Assembly (NCBI GenBank): GCA_914767715.1
Contig: OU612065.1
Span: 12,834,001 to 12,898,000, forward strand
Direction: 5' to 3'
DNA length: 64,000 nt
Origin: Membranipora membranacea
Taxonomy: Eukaryota; Bryozoa; Gymnolaemata; Cheilostomatida; Membraniporidae
How positions within the stretch are numbered: position 1 is the first letter of the stretch; the number at the start of each line of letters is the position of its first letter. The translations under genes were made by a program, and so were the position numbers. This document shows, piece after piece, positions 24,278 to 38,700 of the stretch. Under the pieces are notes generated by a model. The model did not search any database, was not told where the DNA came from, and was given only the letters and a program-made list of their open reading frames with translations.

Positions 24278-25088
24278 CTGAAAATCTATATATTCAAATC
24301 AAACTAAGGTCAAGTACAAAACCTGCAAACTGACGGGAACAACAAATAGTCGAAGAAGAAGTCTAAAATTGTTTTGTTATTTATTCTTACTGTGGAAAAA
24401 GGACAATATAAAGTGTATAAAATACCTAAGATCAAGAAATAGAGAATATTTAACTACTATGTACCTTCATAATGTTGTCTCAAGTTATAGCTAGCTAAAG
24501 CCAACAACATGAACATCATTTTGATTTTTAATATTTTCATAAATTAATTTGTTGCTGATGATTTGACATCAAAAGAAGACTAATAAGATAACTTAACTAA
24601 ATCACTCACTGGAATAATTCAGATGCATCAATGAACTCCCTCAGTTCATTGGATGCATAGTAACACTGACTGAGAAAGATCTAACTCCTTGCACTGATTG
24701 ATGATGTAGCCTGTTCTGGCAAGGAGTAACAGGCTGTTGCTTACTCTTTGGTTCTGGCAAGCCCATTGAACCAAGGAGGAAAAGAGATTGAACAGACTTT
24801 GCTTGTCAAGACAAGCAACCATCATCACTCTGTACTCAGTCAGCGCAATGAACTCCCTCCCTCTCTTCTTGTAATCAATGCTGACAAAAGTAGTATATTT
24901 AAGTTATTTAGAGAGAATACACTTCTGCGATGATGTCCTCATTTAACTTCACGATGTAGCCCCTGTATAGACTAACTTTGTTCGGTGGGTGGGGGAAGCC
25001 TACCAAGTCTTCTTATAGTGATAATGCTGACAGAAGTAGTGTATGTCAGTAATTTAGAGAGAATAAACTTCTGTGATGCTGTCCTAAT
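24278..25088. other. Intergenic spacer with short hairpin motifs
   Basis: No gene is supported. Two copies of CAATGAACTCCCTC lie at 24629 and 24846. The first sits in a stem-loop with arms of about 15 bp and a CCCTC loop (24623-24658). Confidence 0.4.
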
Positions 25089-25089
25089 T

Positions 25090-25425
25090 TACAATTTACG
25101 CTGTGTACGGCGAATGTCCGCAAGTGGCATCAACTCACAGCTCCAGATCATATTCTCTGAAGTTTGGTGGTTAGGCTCCATATCCCATGTCCATCGCGTA
25201 CAGCTACTCTTACGAAGTGGCAGAGGGGATGTCTTTAACGTGCGTTCTCCAATCAATCTAGTTAGGGTGCAAGGTGCAACACAGGCCAGGGCCTGCATTA
25301 TTTTAATAGTATTGATCCGAAGGGACTGTGGTTGAGTTTTTTTTTCAAACCCTTCCCCTACCAGGAATCGAACACGGGGCTGGCTTTCAAGAGGTAGGCA
25401 TCCTACCACTGCGCCAAATTGACTG
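25090..25425 (-). mobile_element. tRNA-derived SINE
   Basis: Read on the minus strand, a tRNA-like head at about 25420-25355 has an A box (TGGCGCAGTGG) and a B box (GTTCGATTCC) at the right spacing. An A-run and a non-tRNA body follow. The acceptor arm does not pair, so it is not a functional tRNA gene. The frame that runs across it on the minus strand is judged spurious. The SINE family is not recognised, and the 3' boundary is a guess. Confidence 0.6.
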
Positions 25426-26046
25426 TCTGATCTTACTATCAGCACTCATTGGATGACCTGAGACTTGCAAACATTACTTTGCCGAAGTTCAATATTGGCT
25501 ACTGGGTGTTCTGAGCACATGCTCGTTGCAGTTAGCGGAGAGAACTGGAAGGCCTTCCTTTAGTATTTTGATATAGGCTTACTTGACCGATGAGCTCGAA
25601 CACGTTTGCAAACCCTAGGAGCCCATGTAGGTGTAAGTTGGTTGACATAGATCTGACGTGATGCTAGAACTGATATTGGTTCTGGTATCAGTGCAGCTTT
25701 GGTTATCATGAACAAGACCGTAGTTTAAAAAGCTAAATAAGGTGGCATAAAAACAACTTAAGTGTATAATCCATGTCATAAACCGCTCCTTTGGGATTTC
25801 CTTTTGTTACATATAAACTAAATTGCTTTGGGGAGGTCGCAGCACCCCTAATGATGTTTTGGACCTGCGTAGGGTTTTTGCCTCCCCTGCCATTTTTTTT
25901 CTAAATTAAGGCCCTGATGAAGTACTGATTATGTTATCAGACTGCACAAAATACTGATCAGATGGATCATGATCCTAATAGGCCTACCTGTTCAATTATC
26001 CAAAACATTTCTTGTGTGAACAAGATTTATACTAATGAGAAATATA
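25426..26046. other. Intergenic spacer
   Basis: No coding exon, RNA gene or clear repeat was seen in this stretch. It separates the SINE from MITE copy B. Confidence 0.4.
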
Positions 26047-26552
26047 TAGACAGTTTTCTGAGCTCTTATTTATGCCTCAATTCGGAGTTGTCCTCTCTCC
26101 AGTTTGGTACTTTTAACCCACGCCGCATAGGAAAAACCTGCTGAAAGAGGGTTATATCGAAAACCGCTAATGTAAGGATAAAAATGAGTTTTGATTCAGA
26201 GTCTGCACCATTGAAAACCCTGTGAGATAGGGTTTCCAATTCATTGGAGGCTTGAATGTTGATAAATCTTTATTTCGGTGCCGAAACTCATGAAAGATTC
26301 TGCCAAATTGTCCACAAAACAGGAGGAAAATGCTATAATTGACTATCCAAATACTATAATTATTTCCTAAACTATGTCCATATGAGTTGTTGCAGATTCT
26401 GAATCAAAAATAATTTTTATCCTATTATAAGCGGTTTTCAAGATAACCCTCTTTTCAGCACGTTTTTCCTATGCGGCGTGGGTTAAAAGTGCCAAACTGG
26501 AGAGAGGACAACTCAAAATTGAGGCCTAAATCAGAGCTCAGAAAACTGTCTA
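26047..26552. mobile_element. MITE family 1, copy B (longest copy)
   Basis: Terminal inverted repeats of about 165 bp flank a core of roughly 170 bp. TA borders both ends. The left end begins TAGACAGTTTTCTGAGCTC and the right end is its complement, and the arms include CCCACGCCGCATAGG. The core has no transposase frame. Its core lies in the opposite orientation to that of the copy at 58.4 kb. Confidence 0.9.
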
Positions 26553-26808
26553 TTAGTCTTCAGCTCTTCAGCTGGCGCTGCAGAGACTGTGAACATGGTT
26601 GAACACAATATTGTTGCGTATAGAGAATGCCAATGAAATTCTTATGTTGTATGTGATATATTTAAAATTCAGGTGTGATTCCCTCTCTATTCCAAAGTTC
26701 ATTGTCTCTTGTACAAATATTAATGAGGGTATGTTGCCAATGGAGTTTTCGTTACTTGTTGTAGACATGACTTGACCAAGTTTGTATGTTCTTTTGTAGG
26801 CCTCAGAG

Positions 26809-28305
26809 ATGCCTACTGTAATTGGTAAGAAGTATAGTTACTTTGATACACCTGATGGTCAGGATCCTGATAAGAAAGCATGGTATGTCACACAATGGGC
26901 AGCATATGCAGGTCAGTAACGTAGTTAATACCTGCCAAGTCTTTCCTTGCGGCTCTTCTTAGTTCTATCAAATTAGGTTGCTCGCAAAGATTAACCCTCA
27001 TATCGATGTGAACTTGAAAATTATGATCAATTCAGCCTTCAAGCAATTGAATTCTCATCTTAGGAAAAAGAAAATTACTGGAAGCTGTTTCTACTCCGCT
27101 TCAGATCACTAAATTCGCTAAATGTTTTTTGAAGATTTGGCTATTAAATATCTCACACAAATTTGCGAATTTATGCAATTTCATATTAATTGAGTTGAAT
27201 GTAGTTTTGTCCAATATCACCCTCACATGAATATGTTTTGTTCAAAATGTTGCACTAATGTACTTTTTTAAGGGCTTTCGTAATAATACACACCCATATA
27301 AGCTATATGACTGCCCCACTCTTATATATGAGTTGTTTTGTTTTAGCTTTGGCTCAAGGTACAGTAACTTGGGCTTTCCGACCTGATGTACTTTCTCGTA
27401 CCGGAACCCTGATCAATTATGGAAAACACTTCGGCAAATGGGGTAAGTATCTATTGATTGATTGACTCAGAAAAGGTTACCTCGGTAATATATTTTTTGT
27501 AGTTTTGTATTTATTGAGGTATATGTATTTCTAATCATAATATGTTAGTTAAGAAAATATGTGCATTGAATGTGTGATTGACTGTAAAATGTTACACGCA
27601 ACGGATATTAATCAGAAAAAAGTTTCTTGTATTTGTTTCCAGTTGGTATGGGCTTGGCCTTTGTGTCTGGTACTTTCATAGCCACAGATATGAGAAAAAA
27701 GGATGACCCATGGAACCATGCTTTCGGAGCATTTTGTGCTAACGGTGTACGTGCAGCCGCCTGTAAGTATCTTGCCACACAACACACCTTGACTGTTATC
27801 AATTCTTACTTAACTTACTCTTACTCTTACTTAGTTATCCTACAAATGAAGGTTTCTTTGTTCTATGTGATCGATTCTTGGAATGTTGCAGCGGAATAAT
27901 GTATGTCAGATTGTCTTGACTCAGAGAGTTAGCAAAGTACTAAGTTGTCAAGGTTGGATTCAATGAGAATTGACTAGTAGTGATGTACTTTACTTAGAAC
28001 AATGTTGACAAAAAACATTGTGTTCTGTAACTACTGTTGTGTAAATATGCTGTGTTTTTTTTGTAGTGGGATCTCCTTCTGGTTTTATTCTTTGGCCATT
28101 CGTATTCTATCACAGCAAGAGAATGGTCCAGCATGATTTCAACCCCTGGAGGCTTGTAGGAGAAGGAGATATCTTAATTCGAGGAGAGAGATTTCATTTC
28201 CTGAATGAATTTCGAATGGGAAAGAGGCAAAGCATCAAGGAACGATATGACATTGAGAATGAAGCATTCTGGAAAAAGAAAAGAGATGAAGACTCTAGTG
28301 TGTAG
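26809..28305 (+). CDS. NDUFA11: NADH dehydrogenase (complex I) subunit NDUFA11-like
   Basis: Exons 26809-26911, 27347-27442, 27643-27762 and 28067-28305 join in phase to give 185 residues. The N-terminus YFDTPDGQDPDKKAWYVTQW matches the Y-x-D-x-PDG-x-D signature of NDUFA11 (B14.7). The later DMRKKDDPWNHAFGAFCANG corresponds to the conserved R-x-K-x-DDP-N segment of this Tim17-like membrane family. Several hydrophobic, glycine-rich segments fit an inner-membrane accessory subunit of complex I. It is longer than the human protein (about 141 residues) because of a basic, charged C-terminal extension. An acceptor just before the ATG (exon start 26800) implies a non-coding first exon upstream. The assignment is probable rather than certain. 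Confidence 0.72.
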
Positions 28306-31300
28306 TAGAAATTCCATATTTTGCATTGTCTTCAGTGGCTGTTTGTAGGTTTGTCCTTGATTCTCAATTTGGCTGACGTACATGAAACTATCTTAGGAAA
28401 TTTTATGACACCTTCACATTTTTCAGAACTTTCTTAGCCTTGGTGTGTGTGAGGTGAATTCAGCAATTTATGATAATATAAACTAGCTATGAGAAATATA
28501 TTTAAATCAGAATTTCTTCGCCCACTAAGACTGTTGTTGCAAAATCACTCCATATGCCATAGACAATCATAGAAGATGCTCAAAGGTGTTACTAAGTTCA
28601 CGTTGAGAAACTTATCTCAGCACTTTGTATAGCATGGAGACAATGTATTGGGGATGACCTCTGCAAAGTACTGTTGTTTCATAGAGCCAGTTCAACCCTT
28701 AGTTTGTTATATGGAACAAATCATTCTCTCCTGTGATTTTTACTAATTATTTTGCCCATTTGATATACCAGTACCTTGTTTCTTCCAACATCAGATTTTA
28801 GGCAGCTATTCGACTCCCCAGGTTAACAACTCACAAATTTTACTTTTAGTGCTTGAAGTAGGAAAACTTTTTACCCCTATGTATTTGTGACCCAAAAGTG
28901 ACTGAAAACCTTTGAAAATTACATATCGCCAAGCATGTGTCTATTACATGCAGATGGGTTGCCAATAGCTGTGCAATGATAAAGCAATGATTCTACTTGC
29001 AGAGAAAGCAGGTATTGAACAAACTGATGTCAAAAGATATCACTCTAGTCACGACAATTGTTTATAATGTTTTCACTTAAGTTTCTGTAGGGAGGGCAGG
29101 ATTTTTTTATGGTTTCTGCATTGGCAGACAATTTAGGTATGTACTGGAGTTGTCTCCTCATCCTTTAGTAGTAGACAACTCTCAATAGTGTATCATGTTT
29201 CTCATTGTAAATGATTTGTACCGCAGATCCAGGGGGGCAAAATTCATGTTAAAAGCTGGTTTTAATACATCATGTAGGAAGAGTGTTTTGTTTTTGTATT
29301 CCACCCCCATAACAGGAATCACAAGGGGTGTTATATGGATTGTAATTTCAAACATGTTATTGGAATTCGGTAACCTTGTAAAAAGTCACCATGCGGGACT
29401 TGATGTGCATATATCTTTCTGGAACCATCCTCACCCAAGCGCAATGCTGTATAATTGTGATAACTAAGCCGACGAAACATCAATGTCATAGCTGATATAT
29501 TTGATTAAATGTGTGACACGGAGATTATCACCACTAACACTCTGTTTCCTTGACAAATGTCTCTGTCATACTGCTGGTTTGATACTCTTTCTAGGGGGAC
29601 TGCTTGGATTCAAGGAAAGCTTTGCTCATCATCACAGCTGTCCTTCATGACAAGCCATGCAGCAGTTTTGTTATACACGAAACCTCGATAAACCTTCTGG
29701 TTAAATCCAGGGGAGTTGTGTAGAATACTATTATGCATACTATTATACTATAAACCTATTTGACTTGAGCTTGTTCCTGGTGATAAAGCAGTGATATATT
29801 AATGGAGGCATGTGACTTCTCATTGATTTCGTGCCTAATCTGATAAAATGATCTGTTTTCTTTTTGGTGCAAAGTTAATGTAATTATTGATTTATAGTCT
29901 GAAAACTTATTATATTAATCACAATCAAGATCCGATATAAATAAAGTTGAGGCCCTGGGATCAGCTGCCACATCTACTAGGACTAGGTGACATGACAATT
30001 TTCATAAATGAGATCTTTATCTTGCAATACAATGGTAAGCAATGAATCTGTAGAGAATCATAGTGATACTGTTTTAACACCGTTTGATACTTGCTAAACT
30101 TGCATTTGGTTCTTATGTTATGGGGGTTGTCCCTACTTAAACAGCCACTCAAAAATATAGCTAACACTGCTGTTGTTGTTGTTTATTCGGGTGTCACAAT
30201 TAGAATGTCCTGGTATGTAATAAGACTTGGCTTAATTCTTACAATACAGAAGTGGGATAACGCTACCTATTACATACATACCGGCGAGATAAAATGTCAA
30301 AATTTGATCTGTACTTATATCTACCCTGGTACTTGTCAAGAAAGTTAGAGATATGCCAGACATCCTTAAATTACAGTTATTCGGAGCTGTTAAAATAACA
30401 CCTTAATGTTATTGCATACTTCCTGCCAGGTCGAACTATAAGTAATAACTCAAAACTTAGTTTATCATCGGCATAACCATTTTGGGTTATCTGTATGGTG
30501 GAATGCAATTAGTAATCAGATATTGACTCTGTTTATTTAAAGTCGGTTTTAAAATACTGGAGTCCTGCGAGATAACGCTATACTGCAATATCGAAACAGC
30601 ACCACTTGTGAGAGGATTAGCAGTACACACTTTACTTGAGAGTCTGTTTATCGTGTAGACGAAAAATTTCACCATTCTCTTCTGAATCTGCCAACTCTTA
30701 TATATGGTAGGTAGTTAGTACACTATGAGATATACCTGGCTTCTCTTCATTTTTCGCATTGCGTTTTTGTTTGTGTAACAAAAAACAGGTCTGCTCATTT
30801 AGATCTCCAAACCAGATAAATGGTGAAAAGAAAAAACTTGGGAAAGAATGTGTCTTTACCTCATAGCTTAAAGAATAAATTAACCCAAAGCGTTGGTAGA
30901 TTGCCATGGATCACTCGCATCCGATCAAATTGATGTCACCTTGATGATTTGTGGAATGTAACCTTTCTGTTTTGATAGCAATATGACACAGGTTTATCAA
31001 TGACACTTTTCTGATAGCCTTACCATATACCTATTTGTTTTGGAAGTATGTTGTTGCTGAGTGTATCCATACATACATGGTTACAGTTAGAGTTCTGTAT
31101 TTTGTAAGCTATTTTAATTAGGATATACTCAACTTACATAACACGTGTTTATAGCTACCACGTGATGATGCCGTAATAATTAACTAAAAGACAGCTGCCG
31201 GCATCCTTGAATCAAGTTGAAAGGTCTGCCAGGTGTTTAATTAACACGTTAAAGTTTTCAGAAAGATAAACTATATACGCCTTAAAGTCGACCACGGGTA

Positions 31301-32723
31301 GAGTTACAGTTTCTTAACAGACCCCATAGCTGGATTGTGAACTGGATAAGATTCGCTGTGAACTTGGATTATATTCGGCCTTCGTAACAATGATGGTACG
31401 ACCACAGACACTATCAGGTATGAAATGAGTAATGGTAGCGCGTAATGTTATATTGTAAGAATTGACGGACAAAGAACTCAGTACAGCTATATACAAAGTC
31501 TTTGCTAGCCGTTGATCTCTTGATATTTAGAAGTACATTTGCGGTAAAGGATGTTCTCCAGGAAGATGGGAGATGTAACATGATTCTTCTGGGAAACAAG
31601 ACTGCAATATACTAAAACGTAAAACATCATTATGCCAGCTAAATTTTCATCAAATTAGTCTGGAGTTTGACACAAAATTCTCATAAATGAATTCTCAATT
31701 TGATATAGCTAGCCCATCAATTGGTCATAACATTCACTATTGAGTAGGGGGTTGGCTGGACCAATGAACTCCCTCTCAATGGAGGTCATTGGCTGTACCA
31801 CATGCCCTCTAACATGTGAGGGTTTTTGGTTCAAGTCCCGCTGCAAGTTCTTTGCCCTGTAAATGTCCAAGATAAGATCTGACCTTATTGCAAACTGGAA
31901 GCAACTTGGCCGCCAAATATGGCAACTTTATTTCTCAGTCTGAATACTGAGACATTTCATTGTGATGTTAACCATCAACAAACATTGGCTTATGCCTGCC
32001 ACAGCATCTCTACGGAACAAACCACAGAATTTCTATTATTCATACGGGCAAACTGCGGATGGCTGACAGGACATAAAATTTATTTACATGCCTCTATTTT
32101 TGCATAATCTTTACATGGTTTTGATCGAACCATTGATTTCATGCATGCCATGAAAGTCAGCTGCAACTGTTATAAGCCAGTGCGTGGTGATGGCCACAAC
32201 AGCAGTATTTGTTTTCTTTTTTGGGCTATTTGTTGTATCAATACCACTGTTGTCCGCTGCCTGGTCATCCGTTCTCAGAGAAAAGCATGGCAGCGTAAGA
32301 AAACATACTCGCATGTTGCTAACAAGTTGGAATCTTCAAAACTTCAGTGCCCACAAATTTGGTTCTAAGCCAACTAACCACAGTCATGTGCAAAGAACTG
32401 GTTCATGTGCCATGCATGAAACAAAACAGAACATTCCATCAATAATTTGCATTTTATTTGCTGTTATATCACATTACTATGAATAGTTGTAACATTGGAT
32501 GTTAGGCTCATTATCGAATGCAGAACTCCAAGTTGTCACATATACTAGGATTTTTTTAGACTTTTGATTCCCCAATTAGTGTTGTTATCCGCTTTTAACA
32601 TGCTGTAATTTACTCTCATTCAGGCCGTGATTAGCAGCATGCTTGTCAGGCCCCATTACAGTGTGTATATTTGATGTTATTACAAATTTATTGAGACAAA
32701 CAATAATCACTATCCTGTTTCAG
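28306..32723. other. Intergenic region between the NDUFA11-like and headpiece genes
   Basis: About 4.4 kb shows no exon set that I can support. It includes the NDUFA11-like 3' UTR, one copy of the CAATGAACTCCCTC motif in a 12-bp-arm stem-loop (31761-31792), and a tRNA-like B box (GGTTCAAGTCC, 31828-31838) that may mark a decayed SINE. In particular, no LIM-domain exon precedes the headpiece gene here. Confidence 0.5.
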
Positions 32724-32734
32724 TTGACAGCAAT

Positions 32735-35700
32735 ATGGCTACCGTGACAAACCAAAATGGATACAACACCGTGTCACCGAAGTCCGGAATTTCAACTCCC
32801 AAGTATGTAAGTATTACTGTTGTCAATCACTTCCTTCCAAGCTTGGCTGTCAGCTTCCATGACAATAATAAATCCTTTATTGAATCTAAGTCTTACTTTA
32901 TTCAATGCCACAAAATTTACTTTCACATCTGATTCGATAAGAATAATATAGTCAATAGTGCCACTGCTCAAACTGGTACCATCTTCCATTATCTGTTTAG
33001 CAGCTTATGGCGGGTATTGCTCTTGGGCAGAAGGTGTGCCGTGTCTACCTCATATTATTGCAGGAACTGATGTGCCAAATTGTTAGTGCTGTACTTTAAA
33101 TTGGATGGAGGGAATCAATAATTGTATGAACATATTTGTTAATTGTGGTAGTTGCAATTCATGCGATAATGTGCAGATTTTCATTTTCTGAAAACGTAAG
33201 TCTTACTGTAGGGAACATTATGTGATTGTAAGCGACCCTCATTTTTATGACAGGAGATTGACACATATTCACCCCTGCCCTGATCTCGATATCTTAAGGA
33301 TTCAATCTGATAACATGTGTTTATCTTAACAAAATCAGTCAGTTTGGCATCATACCACACAGACATTGCGGTGCTTAGACTTCAGAGGATAAATCGGGCC
33401 ACAATGTTCTGTGTGAAGACACTTCCTGACAAAGCTGCTTTAGTGATAGTAATTACGGAGTTGTTCTCTTGCCTGTTTCAATATTTTCTAAATCGCAGCT
33501 GGTTTAGACTCCTTTGCCCTCCTGCAATTAGATTGGCCTTCCTATTCCATTCATTTTCAAAATTACGAACCACAGGTGATATGATTAGATTCAACAATTT
33601 GACAAAATCTTAGAATGTCTAGAAGTCCTTATTGCTTACTAGTTCGGATGATACTATTACAATTTTTTGATGAATGAGGAACCCCACCATGGACAAGGAA
33701 ATGGTACTAGATATCCTTCTACCGCGCAGCTTTTTTATAAGTCACCTAATCTCTGGTTTCTTTGTCAAGTTCATAATTATACAAAGAGTCAGCAAATGTT
33801 TGAACATATAGGAAATGATTGTCCCTGCTCAACCATCGAACTTTTTCTATGAGTCACCAGGTAGTAGTTTGATTAAGTGTAATTATAGATACAGACAACC
33901 TATCATACAATAATACTATTACTGTTGCAATTATTTAATTGAATTCCAAATCAAATCTTGAAGGAGCACACACACACAAGAGTATCTATCTCATTCTGTT
34001 CATTGAGAGGGGATATAGCGATGAACTGAGTGAAAGTGAATAGCTCTGGGATTTAACATAATGTAAGATTGCATAAGGCTTCTATAGTTATATATATAGG
34101 CTAATTAATAACATCTTCTATCTTTCACAGGGTATAGTATAGTTACTCTCTGTGTGTGCAGCAATGTGAAATGATATTCATTGAGTATGAGTGATGAACT
34201 CTTCACATTGCATTTATAGTTCTTAGATGTTATATAGCATTGCGTAAGTCGTTTGTTAGTGAATATATAATTAGTAATCTGTAATATTTGATAAAGTATG
34301 TAGAACTGAATTGAGTGGTGTCAGAGTGCTTTGAATGGGCGGAACTGCGGCAGCATATCTAGTGGCAGCAAATTTATCGTAGCTGTCTGAAGTCAGTGAC
34401 GGCTGTTTGAGTTAAATAATTTTGGGTGTAGTGCACTTGACTGGAAGAGAAGATTGAACTGAATGCTGAACATCTATCAACAAGAGTGAAGCCCTTGCTT
34501 TACGTGTTGTTGGCAGTCTGTTGAAGGTTCAAGAGTGATTGCTACATCCAGTTCAACTGTCAGTTGCTGCCGTTCTTATTGATCGTTGGATTATATACCT
34601 GGAGAATAAACTGTTGGTGATGTTTTCTAATCTCTCAAAAACGGCATTTTAGTATTTCGTCTAGCCGTTTTAGCCAGTGATTAGTTTGTTGACAGAAATA
34701 GCTAATCATGGTTTTGAGCCAAGTACCTGAGAACGGTGTTTGTACATTACAGGGAACTAGCCCGTCACCATCACGGCATAAAAGTATGGAGTTTGGTAAA
34801 TTCTATCAGACAAGTTATTTGGACATGAACGGCAATGTTATCAAAAAGGGTTCACTGTCTTCCCCTAATCTCCGACCTCCCGTTGGATTCCACAGACCTG
34901 GTGAGTTACTTATTAAGGATATAATTTCATACCAATCTCTATTACATAAATTAAGGATATTTATATATTTATCCTTATTGACATATCTCATTCTGATGTC
35001 GGCTAGTCAATAAGATTTGGATGGCTGTGGTGTCAAAAGACCCAAATAGATGCAAACACCACCATATACTCAATTATGATAAAAAAACACCATCAGAATA
35101 CAGTGAGCATCATAGGCCGACAATCAGCACGCGATCATCACCATTACACTTCTTAGGGTTCAATTTAAATTGCTCTCTTCCCTAAAACCCATGGCTCCCC
35201 TTTGGTCCCCTTGACTCCTGGTCCACGAGGTTAGTGGCAACCCCTTGCCCCTGTATAATATTTGCAATTGGTTCATTTCCCTATGAAAAATATCAACATG
35301 ATATCTATCTTCTTGTCACAGCACTCAGCCAGGACTCAAATTGGTAAATTGTAAAATCATATTCAACACACAGTCAAAACAAAACTGCATAATAGCTCTA
35401 CTTCGATGCCAAGAAATCCCAATAATATCACTACTGGGTTGTAAACTATTCCTCGAAATATATCGGTCAGGCAGCTCAAAATCATCATAGTTTACTATAG
35501 TTTACTAGGGCACATTTGACATGGTGCTATAAGCCATAAGGTAATGATGAATTCAGGCTGAATCTGTCTATTGTCTTAGCTTCTTCTATACATTAGCCTC
35601 GTACAATTAGATCAATCACCAGACCAGACTCCTCTGGGAATTCTTAGATCAACATTATTACATCAACCTCCACATTGCCATTTTAAGTATCTCTACATCA

Positions 35701-38700
35701 GGTTAGAAGGTCATATCTTTACAGGGTTGCCTTTTTTTGCGATAAATTGGTTTGGTGGCAGTGTAAACCCTCTGGTGTAACCTTCCTGTTTCGATTGATA
35801 AATATTTTAATACTATTGGAATCGTCCTCTCAGAGTTTGCGTGATAACACCACAGGATCCGGGTTTCCAGTCTCGTTTGGGGAGCATTTCTTGGTTCACT
35901 ATTCTTGCTCCCGGAACCCTCAGATGCAGCTTTTCCCGTATGATATCACCTAACTTGATACTTCTTCTGTGAAATGGAAGTTTGCCGCTTGATGAAAACA
36001 GAAGGGGAGGGTGCTTCATTAGTATTCCAATCTTCGTTACCTGTTTGTCTCTGGATAATCATTATTGAATGTCAGACCAATCATGCTAAATCTGGTCTAA
36101 TGTTTGTAGATCATGTAATCATTAATTAAGCATGATTTAGTAATGCATTTTGTAGTCAAACGATACATAACTTTCAGCAATAAAAATATGCAAGCCGTTT
36201 TATGTTACAGATAATTTCTCATACAGCAAAGCAGCGCCAAAGTTCCGAAAGGCCAAGAGACCAGGTGAGAAGATTTTTCTGACTTGTCTTCACTTGTTTA
36301 GAATATCAGTATTTCATTAGTCTGAGTCCCCCAGACATTTTCCCCTGTCCGACAACCCTAAGGCCGGAGAAGTATTTCATGTTTTCCAAGCCAGAAACAT
36401 ATTTTCAACCATACAAATGATTTTGGAAAAATCTCCAAAGTTTGCCGATTCGCAGATTTGCTATCAGTGTTTATGAGACACTCTTAGTCCGAACTCTAGG
36501 ATATTAAGGAAATTAATTATTGATAACCCAGCATTCTAGATGCATTCCTAAAAACTATCATAAAAGCCGTAAACAACATTTATGTCAGATAACTGATGGT
36601 GGCCTTCTCATAGTCTTGAAATATAGGTAACGTTTTTCTCAGATCAGATAAGTGCATAGACAATCTGAAGCTATTCCATAGCAAGAGATTTGCTCATTGC
36701 CCTTGCCACGCTTTACTGATGAAATTCCGATATCTCTGTCTCTTTTGTTTTGGACTGATTGGTGGCATTCATTATGCATTGGCTTGATTTGTACCAAGAA
36801 TATCATCTAGGCAGCAATTGGTTTATTATTATTGATCAGAATAACTCTGCCTACTGAAAGCTATTCAGCGTATAGCTTGTAACACAGAGTGTTCTTGAGG
36901 GCTGTTACAACGTTTAATTACTCTAGGCCTGTGCTATGATTAACATAGCACAGTTGATAGAGTTGCTGCAGCACACCTTTTACTTAGTTATTTTTCACAT
37001 AACTGATAATCGCTTGAGGAATTATTAAGCTGCGATATCATCACTGGTAGGGGATAATATAAGTGCTCAGTGGATTGCAGCTGATAGCTGCTTTATCAGT
37101 TGGCACAGGGTGACATCTTCTTCAACTTCTGTGTGAGGGACAATCACCATGAGTCTAAGGATTCACTCGAGGAATTCTTCATCAGGTAACCCTTAGCTCT
37201 AGGATAGGCACAAATGAGATGTTGCATCTAAATAAAGTAAATCTATACTATGCAACAATCTATGAGTTTATTGGTGAATCGAAGCAAAGAATGGCTGACT
37301 GAAACATCCTTTTAACTCAGCTGTTGGACATATGTTTGACTATATTCAGTGTTTTTTGTACCTTTTCAGGGATGTTAGATTTGTTACGTGGTGATGCAGT
37401 TCGAGTTTCGAAATCACCTTCTCGTAATGTACGCAGTGCGTCAGCGGAGAGAGCTAAATCTCCAGACAGACCTCCTGAAACTGAGGCAGTTATAAAACTA
37501 TCCCAACATCCAGGTGCGGAGGTGAGGAAAGACCTGCCTGCCATAGAGAGGGAAGACTGGCCTGCACCTCCTGCCACTGCTGTCACCACTAAGAACCTTG
37601 GTAAGTACACAGCTTTATACTAGAAGGATACATGAGGTTCAAAGGGAAGGTGAAGTTGTATAATGTTAGGAGCTTTAATTTGGTTAGGATTATACTTTTC
37701 GATCGGGCAGTAAGTTAGCAGAGGATAGTAGCATTATAATTTGGCAACGATAGAAATCCAGCCATCCAAGTCATGGCTTCTACCGAGATCAATTTTAATA
37801 CAAATTTCCGCATTCTGGTTGTTGACATTCTACTGGTGCACCAACGGCATCTCCAACACAAAATAAAGTCAAATTGAATTTGACTAGTTGGCCAAACAAC
37901 ACTTGAAACTGTAGCGTAACTGTAGTCGCCTAACATGTTGCTATTATTGATAGTCCGGACATCGCTGGCAAAAAACTACACGGCAGAGAAGGATAGTGAT
38001 GAAGACGATGAGGAGAGTGCCATCATTGATGCCAAAATACAGAAAGAGTTACACGAAATACAAAAAATACAGGACTCTGCTATGGCTAAAGTAATAGCTG
38101 AAGACTTAACAGAACAGGTAGGACAATCTCTCTATCTAACTACCTGTTCCACTTGAGGACAAGATTGCACAGCTGTCTGCTTGATCATAAGGTAACCTGT
38201 AGGGAAAGCCTTGATTTCGGAAAGTACTAAAACTTTTTGTCATACTGCAATGGTTTAGAACTGGATTCTGGCCAAGTTTGAGCGAAATCATGTTTTGATA
38301 TCCCTTGCATCACAGATTCTAAGGTATAACCATGTTTTGTTAGTGTGACATCGATGCCAATACTGCATATTTGGCAAACCCCTACCATCTACCACCTCAT
38401 ACTAGTGACCGTATGGCACTGAGCAGGTTGACTGTCTTCATTCAAGTTGCGTTCAAATTCTCAACTCTCTGACCTTACAAATTATTCATCCAAACCTCAC
38501 ATTCAGGTACCTCAATTTCTTGAAAGGGCTTCGGTTATACCAATTATCATCTATTTTTGACAATCCCTTTGCCAAGCTGAGGTTGAAATCTGGCTCAGCT
38601 TGCATCTCTTCCCACAAGGTTATTGCCTTAGTTTGCTTTCCTCATCCATACAAAATCAATAATTTACTGTTTGTAATGAAAAGCAACCGCAGACATCATT

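Noticed and set aside
25350-25425. A tRNA gene on the minus strand
   Set aside because: The A and B boxes are good, but the acceptor arm does not pair and an A-run and SINE-like body follow, so I treat it as the head of a SINE.
25089-25445. A 118-codon minus-strand protein
   Set aside because: It translates straight through the SINE, including the tRNA-like head, and has no recognisable domain.
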